Assembly (NCBI GenBank): GCA_040389445.1
Contig: JAZJZX010000014.1
Span: 1 to 64,000 of the forward strand
Direction: 5' to 3'
DNA: 64,000 nucleotides
DNA from: UBA5189 sp040389445
GTDB taxonomy: Bacteria > Chloroflexota > Limnocylindria > Limnocylindrales > CSP1-4
In this document: piece by piece, positions 1 to 8,193 of the stretch
Position numbering within the stretch: the stretch's first letter is position 1
Layout of the letters: every line of letters starts with the position of its first letter
Notes under the pieces: model-generated
Database searches by the model: none
Told to the model about the DNA's origin: nothing
The model's input: only the letters and a program-made list of their open reading frames with translations
Position numbers and translations under genes: made by a program

Positions 1-144
1 GCCCCCGGCGCGGCGAGGCCCCCGGGCGCGGCGGCGGCCCCCGGCGCGGCGAAACCCCCGGTCGCGGCGGCGGCCCCCGGCGCGGCGAAACCCCCGGGCG
101 CGGCGGCGGCCCCCGGGCGCGGCGAAACCCCCGGTCGCGGCGGC
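1..144. repeat. 36-bp GC-rich tandem repeat at left edge
   Basis: Four near-identical 36-bp copies start at 1, 37, 73 and 109, followed by a degenerate partial copy to about 160. The copies differ by one or two bases and one indel. The unit is a multiple of three, so it could be the 3' end of a Gly/Ala/Pro-rich coding sequence starting left of the window, or a non-coding minisatellite. No start codon or RBS is visible inside it. Confidence 0.85.
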
Positions 145-193
145 GCCCCCTGGTCGCGGCCGCCTGACGGCATCCTCGCTCGCCCTCATCGGC

Positions 194-199
194 TACGCT
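194..199 (+). promoter_or_regulatory. -10-like hexamer of mscS
   Basis: TACGCT lies exactly 6 nt before the ATG at 206. No Shine-Dalgarno sequence precedes that start, so transcription probably begins at or next to the start codon. Confidence 0.5.
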
Positions 200-205
200 G
201 CGGTC

Positions 206-1144
206 ATGCCCGACTTCACCAAGCCTCCGTGGGACGCGATCCTGCCGATCCTCCGCAAGGACGTCCTGCCCATCCTGGTCATCCTGGTGGTCGCCATCGT
301 CCTCGTTCGAGGGTCGAGGCCGTTCGTCCACGGCATCGTGAAGGCCCTCATGGATCGGGAGGCCACGGAGGGGACGGCCCAGGAGCTGTCGGCCGTCGAA
401 CTGAAGAAGCGCATGGACACGCTCGATGACCTCGGCGGGCGGGTGGTTCGGTTCTTCCTGATCATGATCGCGGCGCTCATGATCCTGCAGAAGGTGGGCT
501 TCGAGATCGGGCCGGCCGTGGCGGGTCTCGGCATCGTCGGCGTCGCCCTCGGGTTCGGTGCGCAGAACCTCGTTCGCGACTACCTGAACGGCGCCCTCAT
601 CCTCATCGAGAACCAGTACAGCCGCGGCGACGTCGTGCGGGTGGCCGGCGTGTCGGGAACCGTCGAGGACTTCAGCCTCCGCCGAACCACCCTCCGCGAC
701 GTGGACGGAATCGTCCATACCGTTCCCAACGGCGAGATTCTGGTCGCCAGCAACATGACCAGGGTGTGGGCTCGCGTGAACCTCGACGTCAGCGTCGCCT
801 ACGCAACCGACATCGAGAAGGCCATCAAGGTCGTCGACGACGTCGGCCGCGAGATGGCCTCGGATCCCGCCTGGAAGCGCCGCGTCCTGGAGGCACCTCG
901 GGTGGATCGCGTCGAAGCACTGGGCGAGTACGGCGTCGTCCTCAAGATCTTCGGGACGGTTCGGGCGCCGGAACGCTGGGCCGCGCCGGGCGAGTTGCGC
1001 AAGCGGCTCCTCGCCGCCTTCAAGGCGCACGACATCGAGATCCCGCGACCGCAGCGCGTCGTGCTCTCGCACGACGTCACGGCCCCCCCGGGCACCCCGC
1101 CCGCGCTGGGCCCCACCGACGACGACCTCGCACCCGAGGAGTGA
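206..1144 (+). CDS. MscS-family small-conductance mechanosensitive channel
   Basis: A 312-residue membrane protein. Hydrophobic segments lie at about 12-35 and 75-100. They are followed by a Gly/Ala-rich pore helix (about 105-130, ending AQNLVRDYLNG) and then the MscS beta domain (YSRGDVVRVAG, GTVEDFSLRRTTLRD, VPNGEI). In this family the pore opens under membrane tension and releases solutes after hypo-osmotic shock. There are two or three membrane helices and a short acidic, Pro-rich tail. The ATG has no SD sequence but has a -10 hexamer 6 nt upstream. It stands alone between the left-edge repeats and acsA. The family call is firm; the gated solutes are unknown. Confidence 0.9.
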   Translation: MPDFTKPPWDAILPILRKDVLPILVILVVAIVLVRGSRPFVHGIVKALMDREATEGTAQELSAVELKKRMDTLDDLGGRVVRFFLIMIAALMILQKVGFEIGPAVAGLGIVGVALGFGAQNLVRDYLNGALILIENQYSRGDVVRVAGVSGTVEDFSLRRTTLRDVDGIVHTVPNGEILVASNMTRVWARVNLDVSVAYATDIEKAIKVVDDVGREMASDPAWKRRVLEAPRVDRVEALGEYGVVLKIFGTVRAPERWAAPGELRKRLLAAFKAHDIEIPRPQRVVLSHDVTAPPGTPPALGPTDDDLAPEE

Positions 1145-1246
1145 CCGGGCCCGCTCGGGCGCGATAGGATGCGGTCAGGCCCGTCGCCCCCGGTCGTGGC
1201 GCAGCCCGATGTCGAACCGGAAACGCGCGAGCAAGGGAGGGCACCG

Positions 1247-3214
1247 TTGAGCACCGGATCACGCCAGGACGACCAGCCCGCCATCGAGAACCTGATGGCC
1301 GAGCGGCGCACATTCCCGCCCGCCGCGGCATTCACCGCGCAGGCCAATGCCGCGGCGGCCCTGTATGCGGAGGCCGAACGGGACTACGTCGCGTTCTGGG
1401 AGCGGCAGGCCCGCGACCGGATCAGCTGGACGAAGCCGTTCGAAACCACGCTGGAATGGGACCTGCCGTTCGCGAAATGGTTCGGGGGCGGCGAGCTCAA
1501 CGTCTCCTACAACTGCCTCGACCGCCACGTCGAAGCCGGCCTCGGGGACAAGGTCGCGTACCACTGGATCGGCGAGCCGGGCGACACCCGGACGCTGACC
1601 TACGCCGATCTCCTGCGGGAGGTCGGGAAGACGGCCAACGCGCTCAAGGAACTCGGTGTGGAGAAGGGCGACCGGGTGGCCATCTACATGCCGATGATCC
1701 CGGAGCTTCCCATCGCCATGCTCGCCTGCGCCCGCATCGGCGCCCCGCATACGGTGGTGTTCGGCGGGTTCTCGGCGGAGGCACTGTCGGGCCGGATCAA
1801 CGATTGCGGGGCCAAGGTGCTGCTGACTGCCGACGGCGGATTTCGTCGCGGCAAGGAGATCGGTCTGAAGCATCACGCGGACGAGGCGCTCGCATCCACC
1901 CCGACCATCGAAAGCGCCATCGTGGTCAACCGGACCGGGCACGACATCCACATGGTCGAGGGTCGCGACCACTGGTGGCACGACATCGTGGACCGACAGT
2001 CCCCGGCCTGCGCGCCCGTCCCGGTGGAGTCGGAGCACATGCTCTATCTCCTCTACACGTCGGGCACCACGGCCAAGCCCAAGGGGATCCTGCATTCGAC
2101 GGCGGGTTACCTGCTCGGGACGAGCTTCACCCACGAGATGATCTTCGACCTGAAGCCGGACGACGTGTACTGGTGCGCGGCCGACATCGGCTGGGTCACC
2201 GGGCACAGCTACATCGTGTACGGACCCCTTGCCAACGCCACGACGGGCGTGATGTATGAAGGCGCACCCGACACGCCCTCGTGGGATCGCTGGTGGCAGA
2301 TCGTGGAGGAGTACCGGGTCTCCATCCTGTACATGGCGCCCACGGCGATCAGGGCGTTCATGAAGCAGGGTCCCCAGCATCCCGCGGCGCACGACCTGTC
2401 CTCGCTGCGGGTCCTCGGGTCGGTGGGGGAGCCGATCAACCCCGAAGCCTGGCTCTGGTACCACGAACACATCGGGGGCGGCAAGGCACCCATCGTGGAT
2501 ACCTGGTGGCAGACCGAGACCGGCATGATCCTCATCACGCCTCTCCCGGGCGTCACCGTGACCAAGCCGGGGTCGGCGACCTTCCCGTTTCCGGGCGTGG
2601 GTGCCGACATCGTGGACGCCGACGGCCGGTCCGTCCCGCTGGGCGGCGGCGGCTACCTCGTCCTCACCCGGCCCTGGCCCGCGATGCTTCGAGGTATCTA
2701 CGGGGACCCGGAGCGGTACCGCGAGACGTACTGGAGCCGCTTTCCCGGCAAGTACTTCGCCGGTGACGGGGCCAAACGGGACGAGGACGGCTACTTCTGG
2801 CTCCTCGGCCGCGTCGACGACGTGATGAACGTGGCCGGCCACCGGATCTCCACGACCGAGGTGGAGTCGGCGCTCGTGGATCACAAGTCCGTGGCCGAGG
2901 CGGCCGTCGTGGGCGTCAAGGACGACGTTTCGGGCCAGGCAATCTACGCGTTCGTCATCCTCAAGTCCGGAGGCGAGCCCACCGACGCCCTGGCCGTGCA
3001 GCTTCGGGAGCATGTCGCCTATGTGATCGGGCCCATCGCGCGCCCGAAGTACCTGATGTTCGTGCCCGATCTGCCCAAGACCAGGTCCGGGAAGATCATG
3101 CGACGCCTGCTCCGCGATATCGCCGAGGGTCGGACGCTCGGCGACACGACCACACTTGCCGATGGCGCCGTGGTGGATACCATTCGCGACAATACCGGTC
3201 GCACGGAGGAGTAG
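1247..3214 (+). CDS. acsA: Acetyl-CoA synthetase (AMP-forming)
   Basis: An ANL-superfamily ligase of 655 residues, the usual Acs length, activating acetate (or propionate) to acyl-CoA through an acyl-AMP. Visible motifs are the P-loop-like LLYTSGTTAKPKG, the acyl-pocket segment DTWWQTETG, the hinge region GRVDDVMNVAGHRIST and the C-terminal SGKIMRR. The last contains the lysine that is acetylated for control in this family. I chose the TTG at 1247 because GGGAGG ends 6 nt upstream; the earlier in-frame ATG at 1169 has no RBS and adds a non-homologous Pro-rich extension. A TAGGAT hexamer at 1163-1168 could be the promoter. WWQTETG favours acetate, but propionate is possible. Confidence 0.93.
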   Translation: MSTGSRQDDQPAIENLMAERRTFPPAAAFTAQANAAAALYAEAERDYVAFWERQARDRISWTKPFETTLEWDLPFAKWFGGGELNVSYNCLDRHVEAGLGDKVAYHWIGEPGDTRTLTYADLLREVGKTANALKELGVEKGDRVAIYMPMIPELPIAMLACARIGAPHTVVFGGFSAEALSGRINDCGAKVLLTADGGFRRGKEIGLKHHADEALASTPTIESAIVVNRTGHDIHMVEGRDHWWHDIVDRQSPACAPVPVESEHMLYLLYTSGTTAKPKGILHSTAGYLLGTSFTHEMIFDLKPDDVYWCAADIGWVTGHSYIVYGPLANATTGVMYEGAPDTPSWDRWWQIVEEYRVSILYMAPTAIRAFMKQGPQHPAAHDLSSLRVLGSVGEPINPEAWLWYHEHIGGGKAPIVDTWWQTETGMILITPLPGVTVTKPGSATFPFPGVGADIVDADGRSVPLGGGGYLVLTRPWPAMLRGIYGDPERYRETYWSRFPGKYFAGDGAKRDEDGYFWLLGRVDDVMNVAGHRISTTEVESALVDHKSVAEAAVVGVKDDVSGQAIYAFVILKSGGEPTDALAVQLREHVAYVIGPIARPKYLMFVPDLPKTRSGKIMRRLLRDIAEGRTLGDTTTLADGAVVDTIRDNTGRTEE

Positions 3215-3216
3215 GG

Positions 3217-3849
3217 GTGCCCTTCGGGTTCGGAAGGAAGAAGGACGAAGCGGTCGCGCACGTCGATCCGGAGGTTCCCGTGGTGGATCCGCACGCCCCG
3301 CGCGCGGTCCAGTTCCGGGGCTTCACCGAGGACTGGCGCCTGGAAGGCGCCATGGAGCTGTCCGGGCGCCTCCTCGACCTCCTGAACCAGCGGGACACCA
3401 TCTCCGTGACCGACGTTCGATGGGCTCCGCTCGACGGCAGCGCCGACCTGGAGCCGGCTCCGGGGATCCGGATCGTGGATCCGTACGATCTGATCATCGT
3501 GGTTGCCGGCTCCGACACCCTGGCTGGCCGAACGGACGATGAGCGATCCGCCCACCGTATTCACAAGGTTCCTTTCGACGTGGCCCTCGACGCGCCTCCT
3601 TTCCGGGTGGTCGGCAGCGTCCAGATCCATCCGGGAGCGGTGCCGGAATCGCTGTTGGACCGCGGCACGCAGATGTTCGCGGCCATCACGGATCCAACCG
3701 TCGAGCTGGGTGAGGCGTCCGTCGACCTCGGTGACGCCGATGCAGTACTCGTGAATCGTTTCTACCTGCGCGGTGTCCAGCAGGTGGACCGGTCAACCGG
3801 GCTCCCGTATCCACCCATGCCGGAAGTCGGGCGGGGCGTCGGCGACTGA
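3217..3849 (+). CDS. Conserved-looking protein of unknown function
   Basis: A 210-residue soluble protein with no signal peptide, membrane segment or motif that I recognise. It has a basic N-terminus (FGRKKDE) followed by an acidic, beta-rich-looking body. The GTG start lies 2 nt after the acsA stop, with GGAGGAG just upstream, so it is co-transcribed with acsA and probably coupled to it. Codon use matches its neighbours. The operon position suggests a role linked to acyl-CoA synthetase, but the sequence itself does not show one. Confidence 0.75.
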   Translation: MPFGFGRKKDEAVAHVDPEVPVVDPHAPRAVQFRGFTEDWRLEGAMELSGRLLDLLNQRDTISVTDVRWAPLDGSADLEPAPGIRIVDPYDLIIVVAGSDTLAGRTDDERSAHRIHKVPFDVALDAPPFRVVGSVQIHPGAVPESLLDRGTQMFAAITDPTVELGEASVDLGDADAVLVNRFYLRGVQQVDRSTGLPYPPMPEVGRGVGD

Positions 3850-3952
3850 CGCCGCGCGCCCTCGTCGGTACCGGGTGACCAGTCAGGACGCCGGCTGGCG
3901 ACTGACGCCGCGCGCCCTCGCCGGTACCGGGTGACCAGTCAGGACGCCGGGT
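3841..3952. repeat. Two tandem 56-bp copies in a convergent gap
   Basis: The sequence beginning GGCGACTGACGCCGCGCGCC at 3841 recurs at 3897 with one internal T/C change. A partial third copy (CGGTGCCGGGTGAC) follows at about 3960. The first copy includes the last codons of the upstream gene, so the array looks like duplication of a gene 3' end. It fills the gap before the convergent gene ending at 4020. Confidence 0.85.
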
Positions 3953-4019
3953 ACCCTTGTCGGTGCCGGGTGACGACGCGTGGCGCCGGGTGGCCAGGCC
4001 GCAGGAGTGTGCCGGTGGT

Positions 4020-5291
4020 TCAGGAACCAGTGGCGCGGGGTTTCAGGTCCGGTGCCGGCTGCTTTCGCCCGAAGAGTCCACTCAGGAGCGAGGATCGATC
4101 ATGGGTGGCTGGAGCCGCGACCGCAACCGGCGTCTCCACGCCCAGGACGCGGTCGGCCAGCAGTTCGAAGTCGCGACTGACCGGATCCTTGGGGAACATC
4201 TCGGTGACGGTGCGACCTTCGTTGGCGGCCCGCACGAAATGCATGCCGCCGGACCGGATCGAGGCCAGTGCGGCGAGCCCCACGGCATCTTCCATCTGCT
4301 CGACGGAGACGCCGCTCTCGGCGCGGTTCACCACCATCCCCAGGCGTTCCCGCACGCCGAGTTCGGCTGCCACCTCGGTCATCTGGACCGCGGCCCGGAT
4401 CGCCGGGAGATCCGGTGTGACTGGGACGAGAATGCGATCGGCGATGCCGAAGATCGCCTGGTTCATGTCGCTGTAGGACGGGTGCAGATCCACCACGATC
4501 ACGTCCACGCCCCAGCGGGCCGTGAGCAGTGCCTCCGTGACGCGTTCAGGGTCCAGGGTGAACATGGACAGCGGACTCGAAACGAGCGCCGCAACCTTGA
4601 TCCCGGACGCATGGGTGGCCGCGATGTCGAGCAGGCCCTCGGGCGGACCGCCCTCCTCCTCGTCGAGGAGCGCGTCGCTCAGGGTCCGTCCGGTCTCCAT
4701 CCCGAGGGACAGGGTCACGTGCCCGGTCACGGTGTCCGCATCCACGAGGAGCACCGACTTGTCGCGCCGGGCCTGAAGCGCCGTCGCCAGGTTCGTGGCG
4801 ATCGTCGTCTTTCCGACGCCGCCCTTGGGGTTGAAGATCGCGATGATCGGTGAGCGCGCCGCCCAGTCGGCCTCGACCGGGCCGTGCGAGAGCACCGCGC
4901 TGTCGGTCGAGCCCGGGCCGACCTGGGATCGGATCAGCATGGCCTCCGCGCGCCAGCGGAGCCCGTCGGCGTCCACCGGACGAAGGACGATCTCATCGTT
5001 CGGACCGAAGGTGTCATCGCCGAGCCCGTCGAGCTGGGTGGCATCCGCGACGATCAGGGTCGGGACCTCCAGTCCATCTTCACGGAGGCCGGCCAGCGTA
5101 GCAGCGACGGCGTCCGGGTCATCGGTGGCCTGGAGGATGGCGAGCCCGATGGGCAGGCCACCCGAGGTGACCCGTTCCAGATCGGCCGCGGATTCGAGGA
5201 CGACGGTTCCGAACTCGGCGGCAGCCAGCTGCTCCAGGACGGCATCGCGTTCGTGAGCGGGCAGGTCGACGGCAATCGTGGGGCGACGCAT
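4020..5291 (-). CDS. CpaE/TadZ-like ParA/MinD ATPase with pseudo-receiver domain
   Basis: A 423-residue protein. Residues 1-120 resemble a receiver fold without the phospho-acceptor Asp (LAILQATDD at the expected beta-3 end), as in TadZ/CpaE. From about 150 there is a SIMIBI ATPase with the deviant Walker A NPKGGVGKTT, then LLVDADTVTGH and VIVVDLHP. Such proteins dimerise on ATP, sit at the membrane or pole, and position pilus-assembly or partition machinery. GGAG lies 8 nt before the ATG. The stop of the coiled-coil gene is 14 bp upstream, so the two form an operon. No pilin or secretion ATPase lies nearby, so a tight-adherence role is unproven; general positioning is the alternative. Confidence 0.82.
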   Translation of the reverse strand: MRRPTIAVDLPAHERDAVLEQLAAAEFGTVVLESAADLERVTSGGLPIGLAILQATDDPDAVAATLAGLREDGLEVPTLIVADATQLDGLGDDTFGPNDEIVLRPVDADGLRWRAEAMLIRSQVGPGSTDSAVLSHGPVEADWAARSPIIAIFNPKGGVGKTTIATNLATALQARRDKSVLLVDADTVTGHVTLSLGMETGRTLSDALLDEEEGGPPEGLLDIAATHASGIKVAALVSSPLSMFTLDPERVTEALLTARWGVDVIVVDLHPSYSDMNQAIFGIADRILVPVTPDLPAIRAAVQMTEVAAELGVRERLGMVVNRAESGVSVEQMEDAVGLAALASIRSGGMHFVRAANEGRTVTEMFPKDPVSRDFELLADRVLGVETPVAVAAPATHDRSSLLSGLFGRKQPAPDLKPRATGS

Positions 5292-5305
5292 GGTATGGAC
5301 TCCGT

Positions 5306-6505
5306 TCAGCCGAGACCGGCAGGTTGGGAAGCCGTCACGGACAGCACGCCGTCTTCATCGTTCGTCATGCTGGCGGAGAACCCATCGAGGCCTCCCACCA
5401 CCGAGATGAAATCGACATCCGGCGCGTGACGCACCGTGAACAGGAACTCGCCTTCCGGGCCGGCGGCCACCGAGATGCTCTCGATGCCCGGAGTCCTGGC
5501 GACGGCGCGCTTGAAGCCGGAGATGCTCGCCACGCTGACCAGGCCGACGACGGAGAGTCGCGTCACCTGCGAACCGTCGCCGTCGCCCGATGGGTCTGTC
5601 GGGAGCGTGCCGGGGACGGCATCGACCTCGCCGGGCTCGAACGCGTCGGCGAGATCGAAGTCGGACAGCGCGGCGGCCTCGGCGGCTGCGGCGTCGTCTG
5701 AATCCAGGGTTCGCGACGGCACCCAGTCGGCGAGCCCCTGCTCGTCGGTCAGGTCGGGAGGTTCCGGCATCTGTTCGGCGAAACCGGCCAGCCGGGCCGG
5801 ATCCTCCTCCGCCAGCAGTGTCCCGAAGAAGGCCTCCATGCGCGCTTCGAACGCCCCGACCGAATCCTGAATGTGTTCGATGCGGTGCGCCAGACGGGCC
5901 GCATGATCCTCGGACTCGAGCTCGAGACGGCGCCGACGGGCCGCGATTCGCTCGTCGGTCTCTTCACGGAGGCGCGCCATCTGGGCCTTCGACCATTCCC
6001 GGATTTCGGCAATGTCGTGGTCGCTCGCCCGACGAATCTCGGCGCTCGTTTCGGCCGACTCGGCCTGGATTTCCTCTCGCCGCACCTTCGCGGCCTCGTC
6101 GACCTTCGCCAGGGCTTCCTGCCTCGCGGCTTCGGCGGCATCGCGCATGGCGCGAACGAGTCCCGCGACCAGCGGGTTCGCGGGACGGGGCATCGCCTGG
6201 ACGCCGGCGGTCGTCTCGGCCGCGGATTCGCTCATGGAGCCGGGATCCGGAATCGCGTCGCTCGTCGGCCACGGCGCAGTTCGGGCCTCGCCCGAGGCCG
6301 TCGCTGTGGATCCGTCCAGATCGGTGACCGGCGCAGCGTCGGAACCGGCCGCGTCGGAGCGGGCAGCGTCGGAACCGGCAGCGTCGGAACCGGCCGCGCC
6401 GGAACCGGCCGCGCCGGAACCGGCCGCGCCGGAACCGGCCGCGCCGGTGCGCGGCTCGGAGGCCCAGGGGAGCCGGAATCCGGATCGCTGTTCGGTCGTC
6501 GCCAT
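5306..6505 (-). CDS. Coiled-coil protein with GAAGS repeats
   Basis: A 399-residue protein of unknown function. Residues 20-60 hold about eight 5-residue Gly-Ala-(Ala/Arg)-Gly-Ser-type repeats. A highly charged helix follows (about 120-240, rich in EIREWSKAQMARLREETDERI-like heptads) that should form a long coiled coil. The last 85 residues form a small alpha/beta domain (VASISGFKRAVARTPGIESI...) resembling heavy-metal-associated-like folds without CxxC. The ATG at 6505 is chosen because GAGGAC precedes it; an ATG 45 nt upstream adds non-conserved residues. It lies directly upstream of the TadZ-like ATPase, so it is a plausible partner or polar scaffold. The gene identity is inferred. Confidence 0.72.
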   Translation of the reverse strand: MATTEQRSGFRLPWASEPRTGAAGSGAAGSGAAGSGAAGSDAAGSDAARSDAAGSDAAPVTDLDGSTATASGEARTAPWPTSDAIPDPGSMSESAAETTAGVQAMPRPANPLVAGLVRAMRDAAEAARQEALAKVDEAAKVRREEIQAESAETSAEIRRASDHDIAEIREWSKAQMARLREETDERIAARRRRLELESEDHAARLAHRIEHIQDSVGAFEARMEAFFGTLLAEEDPARLAGFAEQMPEPPDLTDEQGLADWVPSRTLDSDDAAAAEAAALSDFDLADAFEPGEVDAVPGTLPTDPSGDGDGSQVTRLSVVGLVSVASISGFKRAVARTPGIESISVAAGPEGEFLFTVRHAPDVDFISVVGGLDGFSASMTNDEDGVLSVTASQPAGLG

Positions 6506-6670
6506 GAGTGGATCGTCCTCACGCTGCAATCGCTGGGGTGCTGCGGGCATGGTGGTCCGAGGCGGTGCGCCGCGGCAGTCGGCTAGTCGTACCAGAGGTC
6601 CGCCCCGGAGGTACCAGCCTCGGCAGGCCTCGGCCCGGCGAGCGCGCCGTCACGGAATGACCGGGCGTCG

Positions 6671-6676
6671 TACGAT
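6671..6676 (+). promoter_or_regulatory. -10-like hexamer of moaA
   Basis: TACGAT lies 7 nt before the moaA ATG at 6684, with no SD sequence between them. Confidence 0.5.
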
Positions 6677-6683
6677 CGACCGC

Positions 6684-7760
6684 ATGCATCCCTCGGCGTC
6701 CCCGCCCGCAGCTCCCGGCGCAACGAGCTTCGATGGGCGCCCGGGCGTCCTCGACACGCGTGGGCGAGCCCTGCGGGATCTCCGGATCTCGGTGACGGAT
6801 CGATGCAACTTCCGGTGCACCTACTGCATGCCGGCCGAGGTCTTCGGGCGGGACTACGCCTTCCTGCCCCATGCCGAGGTGCTCACCTACGAGGAGATCC
6901 ACCGGCTGGCGGGGGTGGCGGTGGGGCTGGGTGTCCAGAAGTTGCGGATCACGGGTGGCGAGCCACTCGTCCGCAAGGCGCTGCCCGACCTCATCGCCAT
7001 GCTGGCCGGGCTGCGCACGCCGGACGGCGGCCCCGTGGACTTGACGCTCACGACCAACGCGTCGGCGCTGCGGCCCCTGGCGCAACCGCTGGCCCAGGCA
7101 GGTCTCAATCGGATCACGGTGTCGCTCGACTCCCTCGACGATGCGACCTTCCGGCGCATGAACGGGGTCGATTTCCCGGTCACCCGTGTCCTCGACGGCA
7201 TCGCGGCGGCCCGCGCGGCCGGCCTCGAGCCGATCAAGGTCAACATGGTGGTGAAGAAGGGCGAGAACGAGGACAGCATCGTGCCGATGGCGCGGTGGGC
7301 CAGGGACGAAGGTCTCATCCTCCGCTATATCGAATACATGGACGTCGGCACCGCCAACGGCTGGAGGCTGGATGACGTCGTCCCGGCCGCGAAGATCGTC
7401 GCGGCGATCAATGCGGAGTTGCCCCTGGAGCCGGCCGAGCCGGGCTATCGCGGCGAGGTCGCCGGTCGATGGCGGTATCGCGATGGGTCGGGCGAGATCG
7501 GGGTCATCGCGTCGGTGACCCAGCCGTTCTGCGGCGACTGCACCCGGGCACGGTTGTCTGCCGACGGCAAGCTGTACACCTGCCTCTTCAGCGCGGTGGG
7601 GACGGATCTGCGGGCTCCCTTGCGTGAGGGTGCTTCGGACGCGGACCTCCGGACCGTGCTGGAGCAGGTCTGGGGAGCGCGGACGGACCGCTATTCCGAC
7701 CTCCGAACGGAGGCCACCAGCCATCTGCCGAGGGTGGAGATGTTCGCGCTCGGCGGCTAG
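6684..7760 (+). CDS. moaA: GTP 3',8-cyclase, molybdenum cofactor biosynthesis
   Basis: A radical-SAM enzyme of 358 residues that makes 3',8-cyclo-dihydro-GTP, the first molybdopterin precursor. The N-terminal 4Fe-4S motif CNFRCTYC has its cysteines at 41, 45 and 48. SAM-binding ITGGEPLVRK follows. The second, C-terminal cluster ligands are in FCGDCTRARLSADGKLYTC. The protein ends in Gly-Gly, as functional MoaA does. An ATG much further upstream in frame would run through the coiled-coil gene's promoter region; the ATG at 6684 has the leaderless -10 signature and gives family length. No other moa/moe gene is in the window. Confidence 0.95.
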   Translation: MHPSASPPAAPGATSFDGRPGVLDTRGRALRDLRISVTDRCNFRCTYCMPAEVFGRDYAFLPHAEVLTYEEIHRLAGVAVGLGVQKLRITGGEPLVRKALPDLIAMLAGLRTPDGGPVDLTLTTNASALRPLAQPLAQAGLNRITVSLDSLDDATFRRMNGVDFPVTRVLDGIAAARAAGLEPIKVNMVVKKGENEDSIVPMARWARDEGLILRYIEYMDVGTANGWRLDDVVPAAKIVAAINAELPLEPAEPGYRGEVAGRWRYRDGSGEIGVIASVTQPFCGDCTRARLSADGKLYTCLFSAVGTDLRAPLREGASDADLRTVLEQVWGARTDRYSDLRTEATSHLPRVEMFALGG

Positions 7761-7828
7761 GCTCGACGGCCAGTCGGCGCGATTGGCTCGCACACGGTCC
7801 CGGAAGCCCCGGGCGCTCCACGGACCGG

Positions 7829-7902
7829 TTGTCCACCGCCGGTCCACAGGTGTTCAAAAGTCGTGGAAACGATTCGTCGCCGGACTTGCGATTCGTGGAT
7901 AA
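7829..7902. promoter_or_regulatory. Cluster of DnaA-box-like 9-mers
   Basis: Four sites share a TCCAC core: TTGTCCACC (7829-7837, +), CGGTCCACA (7840-7848, +), GTTTCCACG (7862-7870, - strand) and TTATCCACG (7894-7902, - strand). The last differs from the classical TTATCCACA only at the final base. Three of the variants recur in the phased array upstream of nrdJ (60640-60711). Binding by DnaA is inferred. Confidence 0.4.
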
Positions 7903-8180
7903 CCGGATTGTCCGGCCGTCCGCGCAGCCGTAGATTTGGTCTTGCCCGAAGGGGCCGTCAAGTGACGAGGGAACCGAGATCACATCAAGGGGACCCCGTT
8001 TTCGGACCGGTCGCTTCGGGCGCTTCGTTACCCGGTCGCGATTGGCCTTTGCGTCCGTCCCCGGGTTCGTCGCCCGGCGGGATGCGACCGGCATCCCGGT
8101 GTCGGTACTTCCGTCGGGCGGCAGAAGCACGCGGGCCCGTTCCGTCGCCCCCCCGACGCACATCGCGGAGCCCGCGCGGC

Positions 8181-8186
8181 TAGGAT
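8181..8186 (+). promoter_or_regulatory. -10-like hexamer of the PNP gene
   Basis: TAGGAT lies 7 nt before the GTG start at 8194, with no clear SD sequence. Confidence 0.45.
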
Positions 8187-8193
8187 CACCTGC

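Larger units (their letters stand above)
7761..8193. other. 433-bp intergenic region between moaA and pnp
   Basis: No convincing gene on either strand. The first 150 bp are less GC-rich than the surroundings and contain a cluster of DnaA-box-like sites (listed separately). The remaining bases up to 8180 show nothing I can assign; short open frames there lack starts with an RBS or -10. Confidence 0.6.

Noticed and set aside
1..144. CRISPR array at the left edge
   Set aside because: The copies are contiguous with no unique spacers, and no cas gene is present in the window. It is a simple tandem repeat.
1259..3013. 584-residue frame opposite acsA
   Set aside because: It is the antisense shadow of a well-supported gene; composition is Gly/Arg/Asp-rich without domains.
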